A stretch of DNA of 64,000 nt from Cytomitobacter sp965233735 (GTDB lineage: Bacteria > Pseudomonadota > Alphaproteobacteria > CAJXXZ01 > 1604HC): positions 372,001 to 436,000 of the forward strand of contig OZ247501.1 of assembly GCA_965233735.1 (NCBI GenBank), in the 5' to 3' direction. Shown piece by piece: positions 9,429-18,097 of the stretch. The position numbers were made by a program, and so were the translations under genes. Each line of letters starts with the position of its first letter. Positions within the stretch are counted from its first letter, which is position 1. The notes under the pieces were generated by a model. The model did not search any database and was not told where the DNA came from. It was given only the letters and a program-made list of their open reading frames with translations.

Positions 9429-9500
9429 CTCCCCGGGCTGGGATCGAACCAGCGACCAATTGATTAACAGTCAATTGCTCTACCGCTGAGCTACCGAGGA
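9429..9500 (-). tRNA. tRNA-Asn (GTT)
   Basis: 72-nt cloverleaf on the minus strand: acceptor TCCTCGG pairs with CCGGGGA, the D arm contains AGCTCAGCGG, the anticodon loop CTGTTAA gives anticodon GTT, and the T loop is GGTTCGATCC. The discriminator is G and CCA is not encoded. Confidence 0.95.
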
Positions 9501-9508
9501 ATACAACC

Positions 9509-9537
9509 ATCTTACTTTTATCAAGAATAAAAATCAA
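9509..9537 (-). promoter_or_regulatory. Sigma-70 promoter of tRNA-Asn
   Basis: On the minus strand a -35 box TTGATT (9532-9537) and a -10 box TAAGAT (9509-9514) are separated by exactly 17 bases. The tRNA starts 8 bases past the -10 box, so the leader is almost absent. Confidence 0.6.
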
Positions 9538-9607
9538 CATCTTTATAAAAAACAAAATACTTATTTGAATGTCTTATATTATATTTTTAAAATGTATACA
9601 ATTTATC

Positions 9608-10906
9608 ATGAAATATAATTATATTATCACTATATTATTTTTGTTTAAAATAAATTCAAGTCCTTTAGAAATAGATATAATTTCTATAGAAAATAACCGT
9701 GTTATTCTTACAGATATAATTACAGAAGGTTTGACAACTGATATGAAATCCAATGAAAATAAAATTAGGTCAGAAGATGAGTTAAATTTTTGTATAATTA
9801 AAGACATTATTCCAGAAGAAGATTTAGCAAATATATTAGAAAATTTCTCAGAATTTGAAATATCAAAAAGACAATTAGATTTTTGTTCTTTAAGTCACTT
9901 TATGGAATATGGAAAAATATACGCGCAATTATATATATTAACAAGTGCACCTTGCGCCATAATAATCGATAATATGCAATTAGATCATTGTCATAAAAAA
10001 TTAAGCAAATCTATAGAAGTCAAATTAAATGACTTTCGATGCGTATCAATAAAATTACTTGAATTTATTAATATTGATGTTCTTCACAATATTTTTTCTT
10101 ATTTATATTATGATATAAAAAGTGATGTTGAAAATGGATATCCTCATATAACTCACATTGTTAATATTTTTTCAAAAAGCATATTAAATTTGGATAACTA
10201 TGACCAAAGATATTATGAAGACCCTGTAAATCATTCGATCACTCCTGAATTTTATATAAATATTTATGCATTATCTTTTTCTTCAGTATATAATAACTTA
10301 CAAAATAATTTATGCTATCTTAATTTAGCTTATTGTAACCTAGGTGAGTTCCCAGATATCGAACAATTAATAAACTTAAAAACTATATCTTTACATGAAA
10401 ATAACATTTCTGAAGTTCCAGTGTGGCTCAATAATTTTAAAAATCTAGAAACACTATATTTATCCTATAATAAATTAAAATCACTTCCTAATATTATGTT
10501 GAATCAATTGAAATATTTGGACTTATCTTATAATCCTATAAATTTAGATAATATAAAATTTAATACAATGTGTCCCAATCTTGTAGAAATTAATTTAGAA
10601 TGCACACAAGCATATTGTTTTCCTAAAAATCTAGCGGAGTGTAGAAATTTACAATATGTAGTCATGTATAATAACCAATTAAATAATAATATTCCAAATA
10701 ATATAAACACTCAACATGATGAATATAATGTAATAAAGGTCATGCTTAATAACTCAAATGAATTTATACAATGTTATTGTGAAAATGATTATGTAGGAGA
10801 GGATATGGATTATGTTTGCGAATTTGATTATGATTGCAGATTTGATAACGATAATTATTATGATGAATATGACTTTGACAACATGCCTCCTAAATATATG
10901 CAATAA
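9608..10906 (+). CDS. Secreted leucine-rich-repeat protein
   Basis: 432 residues from the ATG at 9608; an upstream in-frame start at 9569 would bury the signal peptide, so the inner ATG (MKYNYIITILFLF) is preferred. A central helical segment (VLHNIFSYLYYD) resembles a position-conserved helix in the neighbouring secreted proteins and is vaguely F-box-like. From about residue 235 to 360 there are five to six LRR units (for example LYLSYNKLKSLP and LKYLDLSYNPI). The C-terminus is very acidic, rich in Asp and Tyr. Likely exported and host-directed, by analogy with LRR proteins of intracellular bacteria; no target can be named. Confidence 0.7.
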   Translation: MKYNYIITILFLFKINSSPLEIDIISIENNRVILTDIITEGLTTDMKSNENKIRSEDELNFCIIKDIIPEEDLANILENFSEFEISKRQLDFCSLSHFMEYGKIYAQLYILTSAPCAIIIDNMQLDHCHKKLSKSIEVKLNDFRCVSIKLLEFINIDVLHNIFSYLYYDIKSDVENGYPHITHIVNIFSKSILNLDNYDQRYYEDPVNHSITPEFYINIYALSFSSVYNNLQNNLCYLNLAYCNLGEFPDIEQLINLKTISLHENNISEVPVWLNNFKNLETLYLSYNKLKSLPNIMLNQLKYLDLSYNPINLDNIKFNTMCPNLVEINLECTQAYCFPKNLAECRNLQYVVMYNNQLNNNIPNNINTQHDEYNVIKVMLNNSNEFIQCYCENDYVGEDMDYVCEFDYDCRFDNDNYYDEYDFDNMPPKYMQ

Positions 10907-10944
10907 CATTGCAATGTAACAAAATAGGATTTATAAAAGTTAAT

Positions 10945-12261
10945 ATGCAAATATATTTCTATTCTTTAATTATAATAACTAACATTTTCGCAACTTTAGA
11001 GATAATTGATCAGTCAGGAAAACAGATGAATCCAAAAGACTGGGTTTATATTTCTGATTCTGTAACAAAAGAACAATATAATAAGGCATTTGAAAGTAGT
11101 ATAAAAGGTTTACTAAATCGATCTACAAATAAACAAGGTAATTTAATAATAAAAATGAATAATATGTATAAAATTCTTTCATATATATTTGCAAATAAAT
11201 TGCATTCAGATTTATTAAAGCAAACTTTTTCATTTTTATATTGTCCAATAAATGAGTTACATGCTTTGAACGATATAACAGCATTAAATATGCTAATAGA
11301 ACACTATAAATTAGCCCCATCTTTGCATATTCCTTCGATAAGAAAACTAACATCCACAGGCAATTGTTCTGATATATTTTATAATATTACGATGACAGTA
11401 TTAGATAAATTTGCTGATCATAAAAATACAATAAAAAAGAAATTAGAAACAAGAGATATTAGGAATTTCAATGAATATACAGATCGCATTATTATTCAAC
11501 CTTATTCAGAAATATGGGAAATGGATTTATCTTTTAATAAAGATCAAAAATTAAATTTACTAAAATTTTCAGTTGGAACCATAAATTTGCATGGAAATAA
11601 TACTAACATTGCAATAATAGGAGATATTCAAAACTTATTCATATCTGGGAAATTTAATCGCATGATGTTTAATATAGAAAACGTAACTGATTTTTTAACA
11701 GATCATCCCGAAGAGATTCGTCATAATATTATAATTAACCAAGCAGAAATACATTCATTAAAATTTGATGTATCAGGTGTTTTTTGCAAATTATTTCCTA
11801 AAAGCATAGGATGCTGTCAAAATATAAACTTATTTTTACACAATTCTGTAGTTCAACATCTTGGAGAAAATTTCAAATTCCGATTATATTCAAATCAAGA
11901 AACTTTAGATAAACATTGTACCGTTGGAATGATGCCAATAACAATGGATAAATTACATTTATTTATAAATGATATTTCAAATATTATTAGAGTTAGAATT
12001 CAAGATAATATGCTAATTTCTAAAACAGATAAACCAAGAGATAATGGACTTTTCCCATGTTATATTAGGCCTACAATGAAAAATCAAGGAAAAATAATAT
12101 CAACATTTAAAACTTTAAACTTAAAAACAAATGAATATGAATCAAAAAAATTAAATGTATACAAATCAGATTATTTTATATATCCAAATGACATTATAAA
12201 ACCTGGTAGCGTTCAGTATATGTTTTATCAATATTTCAAAAACCATTCAAACAAAGAATAA
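10945..12261 (+). CDS. Secreted protein of the window's paralogous family
   Basis: 438 residues from ATG 10945, which gives a good signal peptide (MQIYFYSLIIITNIFA); a TTG at 10909 is less likely. After the signal comes the family motif LEIIDQSGKQMNPKDW, then a helical block (YKILSYIFANKLHSDLL), then a solenoid-like beta region (INLHGNNTNIAIIGD). It lies 38 bases after the LRR gene on the same strand and may be co-transcribed. No known domain recognised. The shared layout with the proteins at 15.7, 16.8, 18.1, 19.3 and 21.5 kb marks it as part of a local expansion of exported proteins. Confidence 0.6.
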   Translation: MQIYFYSLIIITNIFATLEIIDQSGKQMNPKDWVYISDSVTKEQYNKAFESSIKGLLNRSTNKQGNLIIKMNNMYKILSYIFANKLHSDLLKQTFSFLYCPINELHALNDITALNMLIEHYKLAPSLHIPSIRKLTSTGNCSDIFYNITMTVLDKFADHKNTIKKKLETRDIRNFNEYTDRIIIQPYSEIWEMDLSFNKDQKLNLLKFSVGTINLHGNNTNIAIIGDIQNLFISGKFNRMMFNIENVTDFLTDHPEEIRHNIIINQAEIHSLKFDVSGVFCKLFPKSIGCCQNINLFLHNSVVQHLGENFKFRLYSNQETLDKHCTVGMMPITMDKLHLFINDISNIIRVRIQDNMLISKTDKPRDNGLFPCYIRPTMKNQGKIISTFKTLNLKTNEYESKKLNVYKSDYFIYPNDIIKPGSVQYMFYQYFKNHSNKE

Positions 12262-12454
12262 TGACGACTAATATTAAAATTGAAGTACTTAATAATTCAT
12301 GCAAAACAACTTAATTTTTTCTCTCATTTTTTTTATTTTTTATTCAGAATATATAATTTTATGATTATTAAAACTAATAATATTTTATATTTCACTATAA
12401 AAAACTTGCTTGCACCTTGAAATGAATGGCAACTTATGAGATTAATTTATTAAT

Positions 12455-12528
12455 GCGCTCTTAGCTCAGCTGGACAGAGCAATAGCCTTCTAAGCTACAG
12501 GTCATAGGTTCGAATCCTATAGAGCGTG
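12455..12528 (+). tRNA. tRNA-Arg (TCT)
   Basis: 74-nt cloverleaf: acceptor GCGCTCT pairs with AGAGCGT, D arm AGCTCAGCTGG, anticodon loop CTTCTAA giving anticodon TCT, T loop GGTTCGAATCC, discriminator G. CCA is not encoded. The anticodon stem closes with four good pairs and one A-C mismatch at its outer end. Confidence 0.93.
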
Positions 12529-12770
12529 TTATTTTAACAAAACTTATTATGAAATTTATAAAATAACTTCATTTTTTTAAATTATTGATATATACAAATA
12601 TCTTTTTTAAAAGTTGCTAATTTTAACAAAACTATTTCACTAATTCTTATCAAACTCAAAATCATCCTTCATAAAAAATATGCTTATATAGAATTTGTTT
12701 GCATAAACTATTTCCTTTGTTTGGACTTACCATATACATTTTTTGCAAGATTAATTTTATTTATTCAAAT

Positions 12771-14150
12771 TCATACTAATTTTTTCAAAACTGCAACCAT
12801 TTTATCAATTTCATCATAAGTATTATAAAAAGCAAATGATGCTCTTACAGTTCCTTTTATTCCAAAAAACTCCATTACTGGCTGAGCACAATGATGTCCT
12901 GTTCTAACAGCAATTCCATCTTGATCCAAAATCTTTCCAACTTCATCATTATCCTTATTTTTTACTATGAAAGATAAAACACCAACTCTGTTTGTTGGGG
13001 TTCCAATGAATTTTATATTATTTAACATCTTCATTTCTGAATAAGCATATTGAACCAATTGGTGTTCATATTTCTCAATAGAAGTCATATCTAAACTTTT
13101 CAAATAAATTATTGCAGATCTCAAACCTTCTATATCTGCTAAATTTGCAGTCCCAGCTTCATATAAATACGGAGAAGGAGCATAATCTACATTTTCATAA
13201 GTTACATTATGGATCATTCCTCCACCAACTTGATATGGAACGTTATTCAAAGAATCTTTTTTTGCAAAAACTACTCCAGTTCCAGTGGGAGCAAACATTT
13301 TATGACCTGAAAAAACAAAAAAATCACACTCTAATTTTTGAACGTCAATTTTCATATGAGGAATTGATTGAGCTCCATCTATTACAGTAATCGCTCCAAA
13401 AGATTTAGCTTGTTGTACCATTTCTTCTACTGGCAATAAAGCACCAATAGCATTTGCAACATGACCTAAAGATACAATTTTAGTTTTTGAGCTCAACATA
13501 TTTGAATAAGCATCTAAAATAATATCTCCATTTTTATCAATAGGAATTATTTTTAAATTAGCATTTTTCTCTTGAGCCAATCTACGCCAAGGCAATATAT
13601 TAGAATGATGTTCTAATCTAGTAATCAGAATATCATCTCCCTCTTGAACAATTTGTTTTCCTATTGTTTCTGCAATCAAGTTAAAACCTTCAGTAGCCCC
13701 TTTAGTGAAAATTATTTCTTCACTAGAGCTAGCATTAATAAAATCTGATACTTCATTTCTTGCTTGATCAAACAAATCAGAAGCTTCTTGAGATAAAGTA
13801 TGAACCCCCCTATGAACATTTGAATTAACATTAGAATAATAATTATTGATAGCGTTTATAACAGCTTTAGGCTTTTGAGAAGTTGCTCCATTATCAAACC
13901 AAATTAAAGGCTTATTATTTATTGTTCTGTTTAAAATAGGAAAGTCTTCTCTGACTTTATAAACATCAAAAGACATATCATTTTGTAATGATGAATTTTT
14001 GCTACTATTTTCATTGTTAATTACTTGATCAATATCTTGTATAGAATTAGGATCATATTGAAATTTATTCTCTGCACAATGATTCATTAAATTTTTAAAA
14101 TTGAATTCATTAAGTATTTTATTTATTTTTTCACGATCAGAGTCAATCAT
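12771..14150 (-). CDS. Cysteine desulfurase (SufS-type), probable encapsulin cargo
   Basis: PLP enzyme that removes sulfur from cysteine, giving alanine and an enzyme persulfide. From the ATG at 14150 it has 459 residues; a TTG at 14162 would add four. The catalytic domain starts near residue 64 (YKVREDFPIL). It carries the PLP-site His pair (EHHSN), the Schiff-base lysine near 284 (SGHKMFAPTG) and the active cysteine near 421 (TGHHCAQPV), so it is intact. The first 60 or so residues are not part of the enzyme fold: a short helix, then a low-complexity Asn/Ser stretch, as expected of an encapsulation-targeting segment. The start overlaps the shell stop by 8 bp (ATGATTGA), implying coupled translation. 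No other suf genes are adjacent, which favours cargo over general Fe-S assembly. Confidence 0.93.
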   Translation of the reverse strand: MIDSDREKINKILNEFNFKNLMNHCAENKFQYDPNSIQDIDQVINNENSSKNSSLQNDMSFDVYKVREDFPILNRTINNKPLIWFDNGATSQKPKAVINAINNYYSNVNSNVHRGVHTLSQEASDLFDQARNEVSDFINASSSEEIIFTKGATEGFNLIAETIGKQIVQEGDDILITRLEHHSNILPWRRLAQEKNANLKIIPIDKNGDIILDAYSNMLSSKTKIVSLGHVANAIGALLPVEEMVQQAKSFGAITVIDGAQSIPHMKIDVQKLECDFFVFSGHKMFAPTGTGVVFAKKDSLNNVPYQVGGGMIHNVTYENVDYAPSPYLYEAGTANLADIEGLRSAIIYLKSLDMTSIEKYEHQLVQYAYSEMKMLNNIKFIGTPTNRVGVLSFIVKNKDNDEVGKILDQDGIAVRTGHHCAQPVMEFFGIKGTVRASFAFYNTYDEIDKMVAVLKKLV

Positions 14151-15489
14151 GATAATGGCCAACTTCTATATTAGATAACATAGCCAATGCATCTGGAACT
14201 AAAACAGAAACATTGTAATACTTTGTAACCAAATAGTTAATTATAGACATATCATCTGTATTCATAGGTCTAACACTTAGGCTAGGAATTCCTCCATAAG
14301 AAATATCAGGCTTATTCAAACCCACTACCCCTTGTTTATCCATTCCTAATCTTACTGCTAGCATACTTGTAACAGCCAATCCATTTGGACGCTTTGTGAT
14401 TCCAATTTTATCACATGGAATTAAAGGAACTCCTCTCCAAGTTATTAAGTTGCTTCCAAACATTCTAACAATAACTGGAGGAACTCCTCGCTTTGTGCAC
14501 TCTCTACCAAATGCAGCAATTGCTCTGGGATGCGCTACTATAGCAGATGGATCTTTCCATAATACTGCAAGCAATTCATCCATATCATCTGGTGTTGGAG
14601 GACCCGTTCTAGTTGTAATATTTCTTTCAGATGAAACTTGATTTAATAATCCATGATTATCGTTATTAAAAATTTCCCATTCTTCTCGTTCCAAAATATT
14701 CATTATAAGAATCTTCAATTGTGACTCTAACTGAGGATGAGGATTATTATATAGTTCATGAATTCTACTATGTATACCAATAACAGATTGAATTACATCT
14801 AATTCGATTTCTTCAGGATTTTCATCATATTTAACATAACTCTTAGGCATCATTGGCTCATCTACATAAGATGAAATTAATTTAGCTTTATGCTCTCCTG
14901 TATTATATTCATTTTCATAATCCATGATTGAAGAACGTACATGATGTCTTAATTTATCATTTGTAAATAATTGACTCACCATATTATCATTTAAAACTAA
15001 CATTGAGCCTGTTATAGATGTTCTAACTCTTATTTTTTCATGATTTTCATAATTTAAAGCTTTGAATCCACCAAAAAATTGACCAGCCCTCAAAGTTGCA
15101 ATAGTTACAGGTTTATTATTATGATTTAAAATTATCAATTCATATTCTCCGCTTAATATAATATAAAATTGATCTTCTGCATTATTTGGCTCTATTGTTT
15201 CTCCAAGAACAAACTTTCTTTTCTCAGATTTGTTTTCAACTATATTAGCCTCTGATTCATTCAAATACGACAATATGGATACATCTTTTACTGATTTTTC
15301 ACCAACAGAATCATTTTTATCCTTATGTCTATGAACCCTGTTAATTCTAAAAATACCAGTTTGCAAGCTTACATATGGCAACATTTTCATAAAAATACGA
15401 GGAGTTACAAACTCAGCAAAAGCATGTGTATTTTGCGTAGTAGATAAAACTTTCGCATTTCTTAAGGAATTAATTCTTCTATCGTTCAT
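14143..15489 (-). CDS. Family 2 encapsulin shell protein with cNMP-binding-like domain
   Basis: Capsid-like protein (HK97 fold) that self-assembles into a protein nanocompartment; 448 residues. The N-terminal arm (1-60, with GIFRINRVHR) and the region from about 205 to the end match the SrpI-type family 2 shell. Hallmarks are PTPDDMDELL, HPRAIAAFGREC, KRGVPPVIV, ITWRGVPLIP and KQGVVGL. Residues about 75-185 form an inserted cyclic-nucleotide-binding-like domain (FYIILSGEYEL, LRAGQFFGG, RVRTSITG). The usual Glu of the phosphate cassette (FGE) is Gly here, so ligand binding is doubtful. This insert is the mark of the family 2B subgroup. The downstream overlapping cysteine desulfurase is the natural cargo. 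A good Shine-Dalgarno (GGAG) precedes the ATG. Confidence 0.93.
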   Translation of the reverse strand: MNDRRINSLRNAKVLSTTQNTHAFAEFVTPRIFMKMLPYVSLQTGIFRINRVHRHKDKNDSVGEKSVKDVSILSYLNESEANIVENKSEKRKFVLGETIEPNNAEDQFYIILSGEYELIILNHNNKPVTIATLRAGQFFGGFKALNYENHEKIRVRTSITGSMLVLNDNMVSQLFTNDKLRHHVRSSIMDYENEYNTGEHKAKLISSYVDEPMMPKSYVKYDENPEEIELDVIQSVIGIHSRIHELYNNPHPQLESQLKILIMNILEREEWEIFNNDNHGLLNQVSSERNITTRTGPPTPDDMDELLAVLWKDPSAIVAHPRAIAAFGRECTKRGVPPVIVRMFGSNLITWRGVPLIPCDKIGITKRPNGLAVTSMLAVRLGMDKQGVVGLNKPDISYGGIPSLSVRPMNTDDMSIINYLVTKYYNVSVLVPDALAMLSNIEVGHYHD

Positions 15490-15504
15490 TTCATCTCCAT
15501 TTTA

Positions 15505-15533
15505 ATCCTACATGGATTTTTTTCTTCCACCAA
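15505..15533 (-). promoter_or_regulatory. Candidate promoter of the encapsulin operon
   Basis: On the minus strand a -35 TTGGTG (15528-15533) and a -10 TAGGAT (15505-15510) have a 17-base spacer. They lie 15 bases upstream of the shell ATG, with the GGAG ribosome site between, so the leader would be very short. No operator or riboswitch was seen. Read by eye only. Confidence 0.4.
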
Positions 15534-15652
15534 TACTACAAAAAAAATGGTTAGAAAATCATTAAATAAACATTACTAAATATAAAAATATTAACCTATT
15601 TGCTTATGTATTATGAATTGCATGCAAACAACCAACACATATATAATGAATC

Positions 15653-16636
15653 ATGATAAAAAATTTAATAAAACTGAGCATGTGCATTTCATTAAGCATA
15701 TTCTCTACATTTGAAATGTTTGATAAAAACAATCATATAATAACTCCTCAATTATCTGATTTAGTTAAAAACAAAAACTTTCCATTTTTTCAACATGATA
15801 TCAAAACCTTAAAACAAGATGTATTAATATACCTGAAAGAGTATCAATACTATATTAAATTTTTTAGAATAATGAAAAGCTATGAAGGTGAAAATAATAT
15901 AGCATCTATTTTTAATTACTCTGAGCTAAGAAGCATAATTGATACCATTGAATATAAAATGCTTAGTAAAATTTGTACAATATGTAATAAAAACCAAGGC
16001 CCTGGACTGTTAGGAATAAAATTCAACGCTGATCATATAAATATAGGAGGACCTTATGCTCCATATATTTGGGATGACTACTCTAATTTCCTAGAGGCTA
16101 AAAAAGTATCTATTCACATTAGAAAAGAAGAATTTACTAAGCAAAATTTATTTTATGCATTTCGTGATGAAGAATACTGCAATGAACTTGTTGAAACATC
16201 TGCAATATTTGTTCACAAAGGAATTTTAGAATTAAATAGTCAAAATCCAGAATATAGATTAGCAATTAGCAATCCATTAAATAACTCATCTATTATAGTT
16301 GCAACAGGGCTATATGAACAAATTGCATTTATAGATAAAGTAGATCAACTTATTTTAATTAACGCTACATGTGAAAGCATTAAAGGGAGAGAGTTTTACT
16401 CAGGAGGCATAGAAAAACAATCTGTTGTTTTAATTAATTCCAAATGCAAAAAAATCACAAATATTAATACTGTTATAATGAAAAACTCAACTATAGATAA
16501 TATTCAAAACATTCAAAACATTTATTCCGATTGTGATTTTCATACTGCTAATCAAGCTTCAAATATAAAAATAGATAAAAATATGGTTGATATGTTCATT
16601 TCATCTATTGCTAAAAAATTCAACATTTCTTTATAA
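15653..16636 (+). CDS. Secreted protein of the window's paralogous family
   Basis: 327 residues with a signal peptide (MIKNLIKLSMCISLSIFS) followed by the family motif: TFEMFDKNNHIITPQL. A helical block follows (SIFNYSELRSIIDTIEYKM). From about residue 190 a repetitive beta region resembles a short solenoid (VVLINSKCKKITNINTVIM). The gene diverges from the encapsulin operon and precedes another family member on the same strand. No known domain; probably exported to the periplasm or the host. The start is supported by the signal peptide; no clear ribosome site. Confidence 0.6.
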   Translation: MIKNLIKLSMCISLSIFSTFEMFDKNNHIITPQLSDLVKNKNFPFFQHDIKTLKQDVLIYLKEYQYYIKFFRIMKSYEGENNIASIFNYSELRSIIDTIEYKMLSKICTICNKNQGPGLLGIKFNADHINIGGPYAPYIWDDYSNFLEAKKVSIHIRKEEFTKQNLFYAFRDEEYCNELVETSAIFVHKGILELNSQNPEYRLAISNPLNNSSIIVATGLYEQIAFIDKVDQLILINATCESIKGREFYSGGIEKQSVVLINSKCKKITNINTVIMKNSTIDNIQNIQNIYSDCDFHTANQASNIKIDKNMVDMFISSIAKKFNISL

Positions 16637-16798
16637 GAAAAATTAAATACTAAATAATTGATTATAATTATTTTATATTCAGTACATATGCAACAATATA
16701 ACCAATGCCATCACAAGGAATTTTAATATAATACTTAGGATTGAAAATTCTGCATAATTCACATATGACAAGTTTATTTATTTATCTATACTAGTATT

Positions 16799-17800
16799 AT
16801 GACAAACTTAATATATCTGTTCATTTTTAGCATTGCAGTAAAAATAGAATCTACATTCAAAATATTCAGCATTAATGGGGATTTTGTAAAATTTGAACTC
16901 TCGAGCTACTTTCCATCTTCAAAGAGCAATTCAATGGTTAAAATAAATAGTCAAAAAATAAACGAATACTTTAAACTCAAAAAGATACAAGATAGATGCA
17001 AATCACTATTATTTGCAAAAACATTTAATTCCTTTCATAAGTGTTATGAAATTCCTAATTTGTTACTAGGAATTATTTATGATTTTTCTACTCCTATTAA
17101 TATAGAATTGCATTTCATAAAGAAAAATGAATCTTTAAAAGAACAATTAACTATTTATTCCCAACCACTAAACCCAAATACATACACTGATCAACTTATA
17201 GCATTATATAATAACAACTCAATATTCATTCATGGCTCTATTGTGGATTTTTCCTATATGCCAAAAGAAATCACAAGTTATTTATACGCTAAACATTCTT
17301 TTTTGAATGTAATATCTTCGCTATACAATATGGATAGACCTGCTTTGATTCAGTTGTCAACCAATTTTCAAGCATTATACATTAACTCTCACCATTCTTA
17401 CACTTGTATTAATATTTCAAGCCCTTCTTATTACACTAATGAAATAAAAAATAATAGGATTATAACAGCATTTGGAGAATTTCAAGATATTGTATTGCAT
17501 GACCATTCTGAATCACCATGTTATATAATTTGCATAAATGCAAAATGTAATAAAGTTTGCGCTCAAAATGTTATAGCTTATAATTCAACTATTAATTCAT
17601 TATTTTGCCAAAATTTATATAATTATAATTCTGATATAAATGACATAAATCAAAAATGCACATTAAACACATTGAATTCAAATGAAGTAGCAAACAACTT
17701 AATTGCAAAAGTGTCATATTCAAAGCCTAATATAACAAATAAATTCGCATGCACAATTAAAAATAATCCTTTGTTGCAATGTATGAATTTAGTTGATTAA
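16799..17800 (+). CDS. Secreted protein of the window's paralogous family
   Basis: 333 residues; signal peptide (MTNLIYLFIFSIAVKIES) followed by TFKIFSINGDFVKFEL, the same placement of a short strand with an NG turn as in its neighbours. The C-terminal half contains a strand-turn repeat region (IICINAKCNKVCAQNVIAY) aligned with VVLINSKCKKIT of the preceding protein. It is the most diverged member and lacks the clear helical block. Function unknown; possibly an exported host-interaction protein. Confidence 0.55.
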   Translation: MTNLIYLFIFSIAVKIESTFKIFSINGDFVKFELSSYFPSSKSNSMVKINSQKINEYFKLKKIQDRCKSLLFAKTFNSFHKCYEIPNLLLGIIYDFSTPINIELHFIKKNESLKEQLTIYSQPLNPNTYTDQLIALYNNNSIFIHGSIVDFSYMPKEITSYLYAKHSFLNVISSLYNMDRPALIQLSTNFQALYINSHHSYTCINISSPSYYTNEIKNNRIITAFGEFQDIVLHDHSESPCYIICINAKCNKVCAQNVIAYNSTINSLFCQNLYNYNSDINDINQKCTLNTLNSNEVANNLIAKVSYSKPNITNKFACTIKNNPLLQCMNLVD

Positions 17801-17884
17801 TAAATAATCATATTTTTATTTTTTCAACAAAAAACTATCTGCTTAAAATAATATATATAATACAGGTAAAATCATGAATAAAGT

Positions 17885-18023
17885 GGACTCAAATAACTCC
17901 ATCTATCTTTCACGGGGCCTATATACATAGGTGGGTGTCGTATGAAACATTCCACGGAACGAATCAAGAACGACTCCCGTGATTATTGCTTGCGCCTCGC
18001 AGGTAGACAAAATCATTAGAGCC
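17885..18023 (-). ncRNA. ssrS: 6S RNA
   Basis: About 139-nt RNA that mimics an open promoter and sequesters sigma-70 RNA polymerase. On the minus strand the 5' end GGCTCTAATG can pair with the 3' end GTTATTTGAGTCC over a long, bulged closing stem. The 5' half has the conserved GGCGCAAGC and a CACGG/CCGTG hairpin. The 3' half has the 6S signature CGACACCCACCTA followed by a TATAGG stem partner. It is far richer in G+C than its flanks. No ygfA/fau homologue is adjacent. Confidence 0.8.
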
Positions 18024-18029
18024 TGATTA

Positions 18030-18058
18030 CTTATAAATGATCATTGTTAATTTTTCAA
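18030..18058 (-). promoter_or_regulatory. Promoter of 6S RNA
   Basis: Minus strand: -35 TTGAAA (18053-18058), 17-base spacer, -10 TATAAG (18030-18035), then 6 bases to the predicted first G of 6S RNA at 18023. The spacing and position independently support the 6S assignment. Confidence 0.6.
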
Positions 18059-18097
18059 GTATTTTTTTGATTTATTTCAAAGTATTTTTATTTTTTA

